Assembly (NCBI RefSeq): GCF_020731415.2
Contig: NZ_CP088275.1
Span: 434,001 to 498,000, forward strand
Reading direction: 5' to 3'
From: Phyllobacterium sp. T1293
Lineage (GTDB): Bacteria > Pseudomonadota > Alphaproteobacteria > Rhizobiales > Rhizobiaceae
DNA length: 64,000 bases
Each line of letters begins with the position of its first letter. Within the stretch, counting starts at the first letter, position 1. The position numbers were made by a program, and so were the translations under genes. Of this stretch, positions 1 to 8,515 are shown piece after piece. The notes beneath the pieces were generated by a model, which saw nothing but the letters and a program-made list of their open reading frames with translations, ran no database searches and was not told where the DNA came from.

Positions 1-1
1 A

Positions 2-484
2 CTTGGCCGGATATTCGGCATCCCCGTACAGGTGATCCTGATGGTGATCATTGTGCTTGCCGCCGCATGGATGCTGAAACGCACTGTCTTTGGCCGCCAG
101 ATTATCGCCATTGGCGGCAATGAGCGGGCGGCTGAACTCTCCGGCATTGCTGTCGCCAAGGTAAAACTGCTCGTCTACGCCATTAGCGGTCTTTGCGCCG
201 GTATAGCCGGGCTTGTGGTCATCGCCATCAATTCATCCAGCGACGCCAATCAGGTCGGTCTTGGCATGGAGCTTGATGCCATCGCCGCCGTCGCCGTCGG
301 TGGCACACTTCTATCAGGCGGCAAGGCAACCATCATCGGCACGCTGATCGGTGCCATGACAATCCAGCTGGTGCGATACACCTTGCTGGCCAATGGCGTG
401 CCGGATGCCGCTGCACTGGTGGTTAAAGCCGGGATCATCGTGCTCGCCGTCTGGATTCAGCAACAAGGCAGGGCACACGCATGA
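2..484 (+). CDS. Sugar ABC transporter permease, YtfT-like (3' part)
   Basis: Inner-membrane permease of a CUT2-type sugar importer (BPD_transp_2 family); the 5' end lies left of the window, so about 160 C-terminal residues are visible. The reading frame is open from base 2. It shows the family's conserved GNERAAELSGI segment, which couples to the ATPase, followed by several glycine-rich hydrophobic helices including AVAVGGTLLSGGKATI. The stop overlaps the start of the next permease (ATGA). Two different permeases in tandem followed by an epimerase recall the E. coli galactofuranose importer ytfQRTyjfF. The order matches, but the substrate here is not shown by the sequence. Confidence 0.9.
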   Translation, partial: LGRIFGIPVQVILMVIIVLAAAWMLKRTVFGRQIIAIGGNERAAELSGIAVAKVKLLVYAISGLCAGIAGLVVIAINSSSDANQVGLGMELDAIAAVAVGGTLLSGGKATIIGTLIGAMTIQLVRYTLLANGVPDAAALVVKAGIIVLAVWIQQQGRAHA

Positions 485-1455
485 CCAGAGCAAAATACAT
501 ATCCCTGCTTGGCAGTTACGGCGTGGTGCTGGCACTCCTGCTGCTGATCCTGTTCGGCTGGGCGCGCTACGATTACTTCCTCGGCTTTTTCAACATCACA
601 AGCGTGCTGCGCTACAATTCCATGTTTGCGCTGGTGGCACTTGGCATGTGCTTCGTCATCATGACCGGCGGTATTGACCTTTCAGTGGGTTCGACAGCCG
701 CGCTTGGCAGCGTGGTCGCAGCGCTTTTCAGCCCGCAAGGCGCGTGGATCGGGCTCGGCGCAGGTGTCGGCGCGGGGCTCTGCGTTGGCCTTATCAATGC
801 CACGCTGGTGACGCGGCTCAAAATCATGCCCTTCATCGCCACACTCGCAATGATGCTTGCGGCCAGCGGTACCGCCTTGCTGCTCGCGGACAATCAGTCG
901 GTTTCCGTGTCCTATGACAGTGGCTTCACCACCATAGGGCAGGAAAATTTCCTCGGTTTCCCCATCCCCGCATGGATTGCCCTTGGCGCCTATATCGTTG
1001 GCTGGATCATTCTCAATTTCACCAGTACAGGACGCGGTGTGCTTGCAGTTGGCGGCAATGAAGATGCAACGCGGATGATGGGCCTGCCGGTTAATCGGAT
1101 CAAATTTCTGGTCTATCTTGCCAGTGGCGGCCTCGCTGGCCTCGCGGGCGTGATCCTCGCTTCGCAGTTCGGCGCAGGCCAGCCGATTGAGGGCGTTGGC
1201 TGGGAATTGTTTGCCATCGCCGCTGTGGTTGTCGGCGGCACCTTGCTGACAGGCGGCGTCGGTTCCGTCGGTGCGACATTGGCAGGTGTGCTCCTGCTCG
1301 GTATTCTCTTTAACGTCTTGAATTTTGAGAACGGCAAGGGCTGGATTTCGCTTTCCGCCTATTGGCAATCGGTTATTCGTGGCCTGTTCTTGCTCATAGT
1401 GGTCATCTTGCAGGCGAAGTTGTCCTCGCGCGGCAATGCCGTGAAGGACCATTGA
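481..1455 (+). CDS. Sugar ABC transporter permease, YjfF-like
   Basis: Second CUT2 sugar permease, 324 aa, full length for the family. Hydrophobic helices begin near residue 12. The segments MTGGIDLSVGS (about 60-70) and GGNEDATRMMGLPV (about 180-195) are the family's conserved cytoplasmic motifs. It starts 4 bp inside the preceding permease gene, so the two are translationally coupled and probably form a heterodimeric channel. The aldose epimerase follows after only 2 bp. By analogy with YtfT/YjfF it may import a furanose sugar. The ATPase and binding protein must lie to the left, outside the window. Confidence 0.92.
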   Translation: MTRAKYISLLGSYGVVLALLLLILFGWARYDYFLGFFNITSVLRYNSMFALVALGMCFVIMTGGIDLSVGSTAALGSVVAALFSPQGAWIGLGAGVGAGLCVGLINATLVTRLKIMPFIATLAMMLAASGTALLLADNQSVSVSYDSGFTTIGQENFLGFPIPAWIALGAYIVGWIILNFTSTGRGVLAVGGNEDATRMMGLPVNRIKFLVYLASGGLAGLAGVILASQFGAGQPIEGVGWELFAIAAVVVGGTLLTGGVGSVGATLAGVLLLGILFNVLNFENGKGWISLSAYWQSVIRGLFLLIVVILQAKLSSRGNAVKDH

Positions 1456-1457
1456 AC

Positions 1458-2480
1458 ATGCATGCGGTGCTGGGGCCCCAGCCATTCGGCACGTTTTCGG
1501 GCGAACCGGTGTTTCAGGCGACAATCCAGTCCGCATCGGGGGCAACAGCGCATATTCTGAGCTGGGGCGCAGTCATCCGCGATCTGCAAATCCCTTTGAC
1601 GGATGGCACATTGCAACGGGTTGTCCTTGGTTTTGATCAATTCGATCCTTATCCGCATCAGTCACCTTATTTCGGCGCACTGGTCGGGCGCTACGCCAAC
1701 CGGATCGCCCATGGCCGGTTTACTCTCGACGGCAAGGATTATGTGCTTGATCGCAATGAAGGTGGAAAGCAGACCCTGCATGGCGGGCCGAACGGCACGT
1801 CCCAGCGCCTTTGGCAGATTACCGACTGGAGCACCTCTTCGGTTACGCTCGAACTGCAATTGCCTGACGGAGATCAGGGTTTTCCCGGCGCGATGAATGT
1901 GCGCTGCACCTACAGTTTCAGCACCGGATCAACGCTGCGCATGGACATCGAGGCGACAAGCGATGCGTTGACCGTCGCCAGTTTCGCCCAGCACAGCTAC
2001 TTCAATCTGGATGGTTCGGATGATATTCGCGGCCATGAGTTGCAGATTTTTGCCGACAGCTACACACCGGTGTCAGACGATCTTATTCCCACCGGCGAAA
2101 TTCTGCCTGTTGATCAGACACCGTTTGATTTTCGTCAAACTCGACTGATTGGTGCGCACTCATCATCGACATATGATCATAATTGGGTTTTGAACGGCGA
2201 TGGGAAGAACGGTGTGCGCCATGCCGCTTCGCTGACGGCGCAGAACGGCTTGCAAATGCAGGTTCACACCATCGAGCCCGGTCTGCAATTCTACGATGGC
2301 AGGATGATCGACCCTTCGCTGATCGGTCTTGACGGCAAACGCTACGGCCCGCATGCCGGATTGTGCCTTGAGGCGCAGCGTTTTCCTGACAGCCCCAATC
2401 AGCCGCATTTTCCAAGTGCGGTGCTTCGCCCTGATGGGACTTACCGGCAGCACACGGAATTCCGGTTCGTACATCGCTAG
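1458..2480 (+). CDS. galM: Aldose 1-epimerase
   Basis: Mutarotase that interconverts alpha and beta anomers of an aldose in the cytoplasm; 340 aa, usual length. The visible family motifs are GRYANRIAHGRF near the N-terminus, the substrate-binding LHGG, the catalytic-acid histidine in AQHSYFNLDG and the catalytic-base glutamate in LCLEAQRFPDSPNQPHFPS. The reading frame is open further upstream, but the ATG at 1458, two bases after the permease stop, gives the expected N-terminus; the longer version would overlap the permease by 98 bp. Being last in the importer operon, it probably prepares the imported sugar for its first catabolic enzyme. Confidence 0.92.
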   Translation: MHAVLGPQPFGTFSGEPVFQATIQSASGATAHILSWGAVIRDLQIPLTDGTLQRVVLGFDQFDPYPHQSPYFGALVGRYANRIAHGRFTLDGKDYVLDRNEGGKQTLHGGPNGTSQRLWQITDWSTSSVTLELQLPDGDQGFPGAMNVRCTYSFSTGSTLRMDIEATSDALTVASFAQHSYFNLDGSDDIRGHELQIFADSYTPVSDDLIPTGEILPVDQTPFDFRQTRLIGAHSSSTYDHNWVLNGDGKNGVRHAASLTAQNGLQMQVHTIEPGLQFYDGRMIDPSLIGLDGKRYGPHAGLCLEAQRFPDSPNQPHFPSAVLRPDGTYRQHTEFRFVHR

Positions 2481-2547
2481 CCTGTTGCCAAGCGCCCTCT
2501 CCCGTCCTATGCCGGAGCAAAGCAGCCAGATGAGGAGCGTTTGAGGT

Positions 2548-3864
2548 ATGGCGAGCAATGTAGCATTGACGGGATTGGCGCGGGATATGCAGGCGCGTGC
2601 GGATGCGGGGCGTCCAATCCGCATCGGTCTGATCGGATCGGGTGAGATGGGGACGGATATCGTCACCCGCGTCGCCCATATGCCCGGCGTCGAAATCGGG
2701 GCGATTTCCGAATTGAACCTGCCCAATGCCCTGAAGGCCGTCGATATCGCCTATCAGGAACCGGGTCATGCACGCGAGGTGAATACCGCTTCGGCGCTGA
2801 CCTCAGCCATGGAAAGCGGCAGGATTGCCGTCACCGACAATGCGGATCTGATCCTTGAGAATGATCTGATCGATGTGGTGATCGATGCAACAGGTGTTCC
2901 GGCTGTCGGTGCCGAAATCGGGCTTCGCGCCATGGAGCATGGCAAGCATCTCGTCATGATGAATGTCGAGGCTGATGTGACCATCGGCGCATACCTTAAA
3001 AGCGAGGCTGATCGCCTTGGCGTGACCTATTCACTCGGGGCTGGTGACGAGCCTTCCTCCTGCATGGAACTGATCGAGTTCGTCTCGGCCATGGGCCATC
3101 CGATTGTCGCTGCCGGCAAGGGCAAGAACAACCCGCTCAACATCGATGCCATTCCTGATGATTATGAGGAAGAGGCAGCGCGCCGCCATATGAATGTGCG
3201 CATGCTGGTGGAATTCGTCGATGGTTCGAAAACCATGGTTGAAATGGCGGCCATTGCCAATGCCACCGGACTGGTGCCTGACAAGGCTGGCATGCATGGT
3301 CCGGCGGCAACGCTCGACCAGCTCAACAAGACGCTGATCCCGCAAAAGGATGGCGGGTTGCTCTCGCGCGTTGGTGTTGTCGACTATTCCATCGGCAAGG
3401 GTGTTGCCCCCGGCGTGTTCGTCGTTGCCGACATGTCGCATCCGCGCATATCGGAGCGCATGGAAGATCTGAAGATGGGCAAGGGTCCATACTTTACCTT
3501 CCACCGGCCCTATCACCTGACCTCGCTGGAAGTACCGCTGACCTGTGCCCGTGTCGTGCTTTACGGCAAGGCGGATATGGTGCCGCTGTCCAAGCCGGTG
3601 GCGGAAGTCTGTGCGGTTGCCAAAAAGGACCTCAAGGTCGGCGAGAAGCTCGATGCGATCGGCGAATATTGCTACCGCGCCTGGATCATGACGGCGCAGG
3701 AGGCACGCAATGCCAGGGCGATCCCCTGCGGTCTTCTGCAGGGCGGCACGGTGACAGCACCGATTGCCAAGGGCGAACTCATCACCAGCGCCAATGCCGC
3801 ACCCATCGCAGGCTCAAAGATCGTCGAACTCAGGCAGCGTCAGGACAAGCTCGTTTATGGCTGA
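2548..3864 (+). CDS. NAD(P)-dependent oxidoreductase with C-terminal SAF domain
   Basis: A 438-aa protein with a Rossmann-type dinucleotide motif (IGLIGSGEMG, residues 27-36), a homoserine-dehydrogenase-like middle part, and a C-terminal SAF-type region (about 355-437, starting KKDLKVGEKLDAIGEY). Such fusions are annotated as homoserine dehydrogenase-like or SAF-domain oxidoreductases, often beside sugar or sugar-acid genes. It lies 67 bp after galM on the same strand and ends at a strong terminator, so it may belong to the same transcript and act on the sugar brought in by the importer. It is not a complete homoserine dehydrogenase, because I do not recognise the catalytic region. The substrate is unknown. 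Confidence 0.8.
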   Translation: MASNVALTGLARDMQARADAGRPIRIGLIGSGEMGTDIVTRVAHMPGVEIGAISELNLPNALKAVDIAYQEPGHAREVNTASALTSAMESGRIAVTDNADLILENDLIDVVIDATGVPAVGAEIGLRAMEHGKHLVMMNVEADVTIGAYLKSEADRLGVTYSLGAGDEPSSCMELIEFVSAMGHPIVAAGKGKNNPLNIDAIPDDYEEEAARRHMNVRMLVEFVDGSKTMVEMAAIANATGLVPDKAGMHGPAATLDQLNKTLIPQKDGGLLSRVGVVDYSIGKGVAPGVFVVADMSHPRISERMEDLKMGKGPYFTFHRPYHLTSLEVPLTCARVVLYGKADMVPLSKPVAEVCAVAKKDLKVGEKLDAIGEYCYRAWIMTAQEARNARAIPCGLLQGGTVTAPIAKGELITSANAAPIAGSKIVELRQRQDKLVYG

Positions 3865-3895
3865 TTCGGGTCAAGCCAGATGACGCCACTATTGA

Positions 3896-3929
3896 GCCGT
3901 TCTGATCCAAGATCAGAGCGGCTTTTTAT
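3896..3929 (+). terminator. Rho-independent terminator
   Basis: Twelve-base-pair stem GCCGTTCTGATC / GATCAGAGCGGC (one G-T wobble) with a CAA loop, followed by TTTTTATT. It ends the galM-oxidoreductase transcript. Confidence 0.9.
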
Positions 3930-3982
3930 TGCGAGTATGGAATAAATTCACTTTGTCATTGCAAAACAAAGACTTGATGAGA

Positions 3983-4006
3983 GCATGGGCAACAATAATC
4001 CCATGC
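3983..4006. promoter_or_regulatory. Inverted repeat ahead of a small gene
   Basis: Perfect inverted repeat GCATGGG-N10-CCCATGC in the AT-rich gap before the gene at 4107. It could be an operator or a leader hairpin. No regulator can be assigned. Confidence 0.35.
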
Positions 4007-4106
4007 AAATAAATCTGTATAAAACCTGCATCTCCTTGAAAAAACCGTGTCAAGCGCCAATATTAATAATTGGTTAACGACTGAGTCTTTGGTGCAGGAG
4101 AATGCA

Positions 4107-4466
4107 GTGCCAGCGTATCAAGTCAAATTTGCCTATCTGACCAAGTATAAACAGACACGCCATCTGTTTCATCAACTTGTCATTGCCGACGACGAAGCAA
4201 CAGCGCTCGCCGAAGGCCGCAGGTTGATGAGCAAACGGTCTCCCAATGCGCGTATCATGCATGAGTCATGCGTCCTTCGCCCTGACAGTCAGGAAGTCGA
4301 AAGCGCAACGGCCAAGGGCTGGGTTCTCAACGACAATTGGTGGTCACGGCCCATCATGCCGGATGATGACCTTGCGGCGATTGCCAAGCATGGTTTTACC
4401 CATAGCAATCATATTCACGCAAAATCGGCAATGGATTGCGTTGCCATCGACAAATACGCGGCATGA
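4107..4466 (+). CDS. Hypothetical protein, 119 aa
   Basis: I do not recognise this soluble protein. The frame is open from 4047, but the GTG at 4107 has an AGGAG Shine-Dalgarno six bases upstream (4096-4100), so I take that as the start; the product then begins MPAYQVKFAYLTKYKQTRHL. It is rich in charged and aromatic residues, with no signal peptide or membrane segment. It stands alone between a terminator and the convergent kynA gene (26 bp gap). Confidence 0.6.
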   Translation: MPAYQVKFAYLTKYKQTRHLFHQLVIADDEATALAEGRRLMSKRSPNARIMHESCVLRPDSQEVESATAKGWVLNDNWWSRPIMPDDDLAAIAKHGFTHSNHIHAKSAMDCVAIDKYAA

Positions 4467-4491
4467 AATAGAGTATCTAGGGCGGACCGGC

Positions 4492-5331
4492 CTAAAGCTC
4501 GGTCCGCATGCTCCACAACTCAGGAAACAGCACGATATCCAGCATCTTGCGCAGGTAGTTGACGCCAGATGTGCCGCCCGTGCCTGTCTTGAAGCCAATA
4601 ATGCGTTCCACCGTGGTCACATGGTTGAATCGCCATCGCCGGAAGTAATCCTCGAAATCAACAAGCTTTTCCGCAAGTTCATAGAGTGGCCAATGGGTTT
4701 CGGGTGAGCGGTAGACTGCAAGCCAGGCATCCCGCACACTGTCATTGGCCTCATAGGGCAAAGAGCAATCGCGCTCGAGCATAGCCTTGTCGATGGCAAA
4801 GCCCTTGCGCGCCAGCAGGCGGATCGACTGGTCGTAAATGCTTGGCGCATGCAAAATACCATCAAGCCACGAATGAATATCGGGCTTGTGTGCATGCGGG
4901 CGCATCATGGCGGCGTTCTTGTTCCCCGCTAAAAATTCGATTGCGCGGTACTGGAACGACTGAAAACCGGAGGACATGCCAAGCGCTTCACGAAACGTCG
5001 TATATTCGCTCGGCGTCATGGTTCTCAGCACATCCCAGGCGGAATTCAGCTGATCGAGAATGCGCGACACCCGGCTCAGCATCTTGAACGACGGCGCCAG
5101 ATCATCTTTCGCGATATGTTCGCAAACGGACATCAACTCGTGGATGACAAGCCGCATCCAGATTTCCGAAGCCTGATGCTGGACAATGAACAGCATCTCA
5201 TCATGGGCATCGGAAAGCGGCGATTGTGCCGTGAGAATCTTGTCGAGACGCAGATAGTCGCCATAGGACATGCGCCCGTCGAAGGACATTTGCGCGCCCT
5301 CAGTCTCCGGATTGTAAGGCGTGCGGCTCAT
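4492..5331 (-). CDS. kynA: Tryptophan 2,3-dioxygenase
   Basis: Haem enzyme that opens the indole ring of L-tryptophan to N-formylkynurenine, the first step of the kynurenine pathway; 279 aa, the usual bacterial length. Family signatures are [18 protein letters not shown] near residue 50 and, near the C-terminus, [20 protein letters not shown], which carries the proximal haem histidine and the substrate-binding loop. The frame runs open upstream, but the ATG at 5331 overlaps the kynU stop (ATGA) and gives the known N-terminal region, so the two genes are translationally coupled. It is last in the leftward gntR-kynU-kynA operon. Confidence 0.96.
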   Translation of the reverse strand: MSRTPYNPETEGAQMSFDGRMSYGDYLRLDKILTAQSPLSDAHDEMLFIVQHQASEIWMRLVIHELMSVCEHIAKDDLAPSFKMLSRVSRILDQLNSAWDVLRTMTPSEYTTFREALGMSSGFQSFQYRAIEFLAGNKNAAMMRPHAHKPDIHSWLDGILHAPSIYDQSIRLLARKGFAIDKAMLERDCSLPYEANDSVRDAWLAVYRSPETHWPLYELAEKLVDFEDYFRRWRFNHVTTVERIIGFKTGTGGTSGVNYLRKMLDIVLFPELWSMRTEL

Positions 5332-6569
5332 GTCACGGCTCCCCTCACCTTGTGTTCCGGCGCATCCCATGCGCGTGTCGCCAGAATTTCCTTGAGAATA
5401 GCCACCGCCTCGGACACTTCGGCAAAGCTCAGATAAAGCGGCGTGAAGCCAAAGCGGATAATATCGGGCGCGCGGAAATCGCCGATAACGCCGCGTGCAA
5501 TCAGTGCCTGCATGATGGCATAGCCATTGTCGCACGAATAGGACACCTGACTGCCGCGCTGGTCGGGGTTGCGCGGTGTGACCAGTTTCAGGCCGAACTC
5601 ATCGGCAAAGCTGTCGACCTCCTGAATGAAGAAATCGCAAAGTGCCACGGACTTTGCCCGTAGCGCATTCATATCGACCTCTTCCCACAGGGCAAGCGCC
5701 TCATCCATCGCCACCATGCCAAGCACCTGTGGCGTGCCACAAAGATACTGGTCGATACTGTTCGATGGCGCATAGGCCGCTTCGAATGCGAAAGGCGCAC
5801 GATGCCCGAACCAGCCGGACAAAGGCTGGCGGAAACCGCCCTGATGGCGCGGATTGACGTAGAGGAATGCCGGAGCGCCGGGACCACCATTCAGATATTT
5901 ATAACCGCAACCAATGGCGAAATCCGCACCAGCCCCCGCCAGATCAATCGCCATGGCACCAGCGGAATGCGCCAGATCCCATATGACAAGAATGCCCTTC
6001 TCGTGCGCCGCCTTGGTGATTGCAGCCATATCGTGCCTATAACCGGTGCGATAATTGACATGGGTCAGCATCAGCACGGCCACGTCCTCATCAAGCATCG
6101 CCGGAATATCGGCGGGCTTTTCCGATAAAACCAGCCGGTGATCCTGACCGATCTGCTTGGCTACGCCTTGCGCGATGTAAAGATCAGTCGGGAAATTCTC
6201 CCGCTCCGAAACAATCTTGCTTCGGCCGGGATTGAGACTGAGCGCCGCCGACAGCACCTTGAACAGATTGATAGAGGTGCTGTCAGCAGAAACAACGCTC
6301 CCGTCCTGTGCGCCGACCAAACGACCAATCTTGCCGCCGACCTGTTGCGGCAGATGGACCCAACCGGCGGTGTTCCAGCTGCGGATAAGCTGCTCGCCCC
6401 ACTCCTCGCTGATGGTCCTGGCAACCCGAGCCTTTACGGTCTTGGGCAAGGCCCCGAGGGAGTTGCCATCGAGGTAGATGACACCTTCAGGCAGTTCGAA
6501 CCGCTCCCGGAAATGCCGCAAAGTGTCCGTTTCGTCCTGATGCGTCGCGTCGATTCGTGTCATCGTCAT
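5328..6569 (-). CDS. kynU: Kynureninase
   Basis: PLP enzyme that cleaves kynurenine to anthranilate and alanine; 413 aa, full length. The motif [11 protein letters not shown] is at 32-42, the PLP-binding aspartate and histidine lie in WDLAHSAG (197-204), and the Schiff-base lysine is K224 in [11 protein letters not shown]. An in-frame ATG two codons downstream is an equally possible start. It lies 14 bp after the GntR gene and overlaps kynA by 4 bp, all leftward. With kynA and the formamidase at 10348 it completes tryptophan to anthranilate. No kynurenine 3-monooxygenase is present in the window. Confidence 0.96.
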   Translation of the reverse strand: MTMTRIDATHQDETDTLRHFRERFELPEGVIYLDGNSLGALPKTVKARVARTISEEWGEQLIRSWNTAGWVHLPQQVGGKIGRLVGAQDGSVVSADSTSINLFKVLSAALSLNPGRSKIVSERENFPTDLYIAQGVAKQIGQDHRLVLSEKPADIPAMLDEDVAVLMLTHVNYRTGYRHDMAAITKAAHEKGILVIWDLAHSAGAMAIDLAGAGADFAIGCGYKYLNGGPGAPAFLYVNPRHQGGFRQPLSGWFGHRAPFAFEAAYAPSNSIDQYLCGTPQVLGMVAMDEALALWEEVDMNALRAKSVALCDFFIQEVDSFADEFGLKLVTPRNPDQRGSQVSYSCDNGYAIMQALIARGVIGDFRAPDIIRFGFTPLYLSFAEVSEAVAILKEILATRAWDAPEHKVRGAVT

Positions 6570-6583
6570 TGTCTCTTTGGTTT

Positions 6584-7327
6584 TCAGGCAGCGGTATCAA
6601 AGCCGGCAATGCCGCTGGCTTTGGCGAGTTTCACAAAGGCATCCTTGGCAAGCCGGACGTGATCCAGCATCAGCGCTTCGGCCCTGACTTTGTCGCGGGC
6701 AAGCGCGGCTTCCATCAGGGCTGAATGTGCATCAATGCCCAAAGCTTCGCGCGAAAGATTGCCGAGCGACTTGTCGCTGTTCTCCTGCGCGGCCCGGGTC
6801 AGATGATCAATCCGCAGGATGATATGGCGGCGATAGCGATGCAGTTGCGCATGCAGTTGCTGGGCAAAATTCAACAGCCATTTGGACGAGGCACCCGCAA
6901 TGAGTGCCATGTGAAATTCCGTATGGGCTGCATCCCAGATATCAATCGCCTCGAACTGCGAGAATGAATTGGGCACATCGCATTTCGACAGGCGGTAATG
7001 CGCGCCGACGAGATTGGCTTCCCAGTCACGATCACCATTCTCGATAGAACTGACGAGCAATTGCGTTTCAATGACAGAGCGCGCCGCCTCAAGGTCCTGC
7101 AACTCCTCCAGCGTAACGATAGCCACCCGAAAGCCCTTATTCGCCTCGGTTGTCACAAAACTTTCCGCCTGCAGACGGTTCAGCGCTTCCCGTACCGGCG
7201 TCGCGCTGCTACCGAGTTCCGCAGCGAGCGTGCGCAGGCGCAGGGATTGCCCCGGCTGCAAATCCCCGTTCAGGATGCGCGAGCGCAACGCTGTATAAAG
7301 GTTTTCAGACTTGATGTTTTCGGCCAT
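6584..7327 (-). CDS. GntR-family regulator, FCD type, of the kynurenine cluster
   Basis: A 247-aa transcription factor. An N-terminal winged helix (about residues 8-72, with the typical LRTLAAELGSSATPVREALNRLQAE) is followed by an all-helical FCD ligand domain (about 80-235). Asp and His residues consistent with the FCD metal or ligand pocket occur in WDAAHTEFHMALI and AHSALMEAAL. It is first in the leftward operon with kynU and kynA and divergent from the importer operon, so it probably controls both halves of the cluster in response to tryptophan, kynurenine or anthranilate. The ligand is an inference from position only. Confidence 0.9.
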   Translation of the reverse strand: MAENIKSENLYTALRSRILNGDLQPGQSLRLRTLAAELGSSATPVREALNRLQAESFVTTEANKGFRVAIVTLEELQDLEAARSVIETQLLVSSIENGDRDWEANLVGAHYRLSKCDVPNSFSQFEAIDIWDAAHTEFHMALIAGASSKWLLNFAQQLHAQLHRYRRHIILRIDHLTRAAQENSDKSLGNLSREALGIDAHSALMEAALARDKVRAEALMLDHVRLAKDAFVKLAKASGIAGFDTAA

Positions 7328-7444
7328 TGTGTTCCCTCGGCCTTTGCCATTTTCTATTTGTATATCATTTCACGTTTGTTATATTATTTTCAAGCCTGAG
7401 GAGGCGAGGCCAATAAAAAGCCAACAAAAAGTGGAGAACAATAA
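7328..7444. promoter_or_regulatory. Divergent promoter region of the kynurenine cluster
   Basis: The 117-bp gap between gntR (leftward) and the binding-protein gene (rightward) is AT-rich, and both promoters must lie here. The stretch TATATCATTTCACG-TTTGTTATA (about 7362-7384) is a degenerate inverted repeat that could be the GntR operator; the dyad is weak. Confidence 0.45.
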
Positions 7445-8419
7445 ATGATCGGTGCAAAATATGTCGTGCGGACAGCGCTTGCTGCAGCACTGGGAATGAC
7501 GCTTGGGCTCAGCGCAGCCTATGCAGAGACAAAAATCGGCATCGCGCAGTTCGGCAAACATCCGCAGCTCGATGAAACCGTTACGGCATTCAAGGCTGAA
7601 CTGGTCAAACTCGGCATTGCCGATGCGGTTTTCGATGAGTTGCAGGTCAATTTTGATGCAACACTCATTCCGCAGATGGTCACAAAGCTGACCTCGGCCA
7701 ATCCAAAACTGATTCTTGCCGTCACAACGCCAGTGGCGCAGGGCGCGCGCCAGATCGTCGGGAACACCGGAACCCCAGTTGTTTTCGCTGCTGTGACTGA
7801 CCCTGTCGTTGCCAAGCTCACCCCTTCATGGGAAGCAGGCGATAAGAACATGACAGGCGCATCGGATTTGCAGGATGTGGATTCGGTCGTCAAATTCATC
7901 AAGAAGCTGCTGCCTGACGCAAAGCGCCTCGCCTATCTCTACAATCCCGGCGAAGACAATGACGTTGCTGTGCTGAAACTGGTCAAGACAGCCGCTGAAG
8001 CTCAGGGCCTGCAGGTTGTGGAAGTCGGTCTTGATAACACCAACGACATTCCGATCCGTGTCAGCTCGCTCGCTGGCAAGGCCGATGTGATTTATGTCCC
8101 GGCATCAAACCTCGTGCAGCCAGCTGTTCCTGCTGTTGCCGCCGCAGCGCTCAGCATCAACATCCCCATCGTCAACGCGTCAGCGCAGGCTGTGCGTGAT
8201 GGCCTTGTCGCTGCAGCGTTTGAAGTGTCTTACACCAAGGTCGGACAGAACGCCGCCAAGCTTGCATCCGAAATCATTGCAGGCAAGTCACCTGCCAGCC
8301 TTGCACCGATCAAGCCATCCTATGAGGATCACACCGCGCTGATCAACGAGAAGGTTCTGGCAAAAACTGGACAGAAAGTTCCGGATACTTTCAAAGATTG
8401 CGGCTGTTTCGTCAAATAA
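7445..8419 (+). CDS. ABC transporter substrate-binding protein, TrpX/ABC_sub_bind family
   Basis: Periplasmic binding protein of the ABC_sub_bind family (COG2984 type, which includes Gram-positive TrpX); 324 aa. A signal peptide spans about 1-27, with cleavage after AYA and before ETKIGIAQF. The body begins with the family's KIGIAQFGKHPQLD and contains the hinge-region segments AVTTPVAQGAR and PVVFAAVTDPV. It is the first gene of a rightward operon (binding protein, ATPase, permease, formamidase) transcribed away from gntR-kynU-kynA. The context suggests that tryptophan, kynurenine or a formylated derivative is the ligand. That is inference, because this family also binds unrelated amino acids. 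Confidence 0.88.
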   Translation: MIGAKYVVRTALAAALGMTLGLSAAYAETKIGIAQFGKHPQLDETVTAFKAELVKLGIADAVFDELQVNFDATLIPQMVTKLTSANPKLILAVTTPVAQGARQIVGNTGTPVVFAAVTDPVVAKLTPSWEAGDKNMTGASDLQDVDSVVKFIKKLLPDAKRLAYLYNPGEDNDVAVLKLVKTAAEAQGLQVVEVGLDNTNDIPIRVSSLAGKADVIYVPASNLVQPAVPAVAAAALSINIPIVNASAQAVRDGLVAAAFEVSYTKVGQNAAKLASEIIAGKSPASLAPIKPSYEDHTALINEKVLAKTGQKVPDTFKDCGCFVK

Positions 8420-8447
8420 GCCTTCTCCTATCGTCTGCAAACATATA

Positions 8448-8477
8448 GTTCCTGCGCCAACAGGCGCAGGAACTTTT
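8448..8477 (+). terminator. Intercistronic hairpin after the binding-protein gene
   Basis: Perfect 11-bp stem GTTCCTGCGCC / GGCGCAGGAAC with an AACA loop, followed by only four T. Inside an ABC importer operon such a hairpin usually gives partial termination or protects the upstream message, so that more binding protein is made than membrane components. Confidence 0.7.
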
Positions 8478-8481
8478 GACA

Positions 8482-8498
8482 CGGAGCAAAAAGCTCCG
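8482..8498 (+). promoter_or_regulatory. Second intercistronic hairpin before the ATPase start
   Basis: Perfect stem CGGAGC / GCTCCG with an A5 loop, lying directly upstream of the GAGG ribosome-binding region of the ATPase gene. It could tune translation of the downstream genes. Confidence 0.4.
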
Positions 8499-8515
8499 GT
8501 TTGAGGGGCTCAAAC

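Noticed and set aside
682..1545. Long minus-strand open frame (287 codons) opposite the second sugar permease
   Set aside because: It lies fully antisense to a clear permease gene, its product is low-complexity and hydrophilic with no recognisable domain, and it has no ribosome-binding site.
4246..4707. Plus-strand frame of 153 codons bridging the small gene and kynA
   Set aside because: It overlaps the AGGAG-started gene at 4107 in another frame and the end of kynA in antisense. No start signal.
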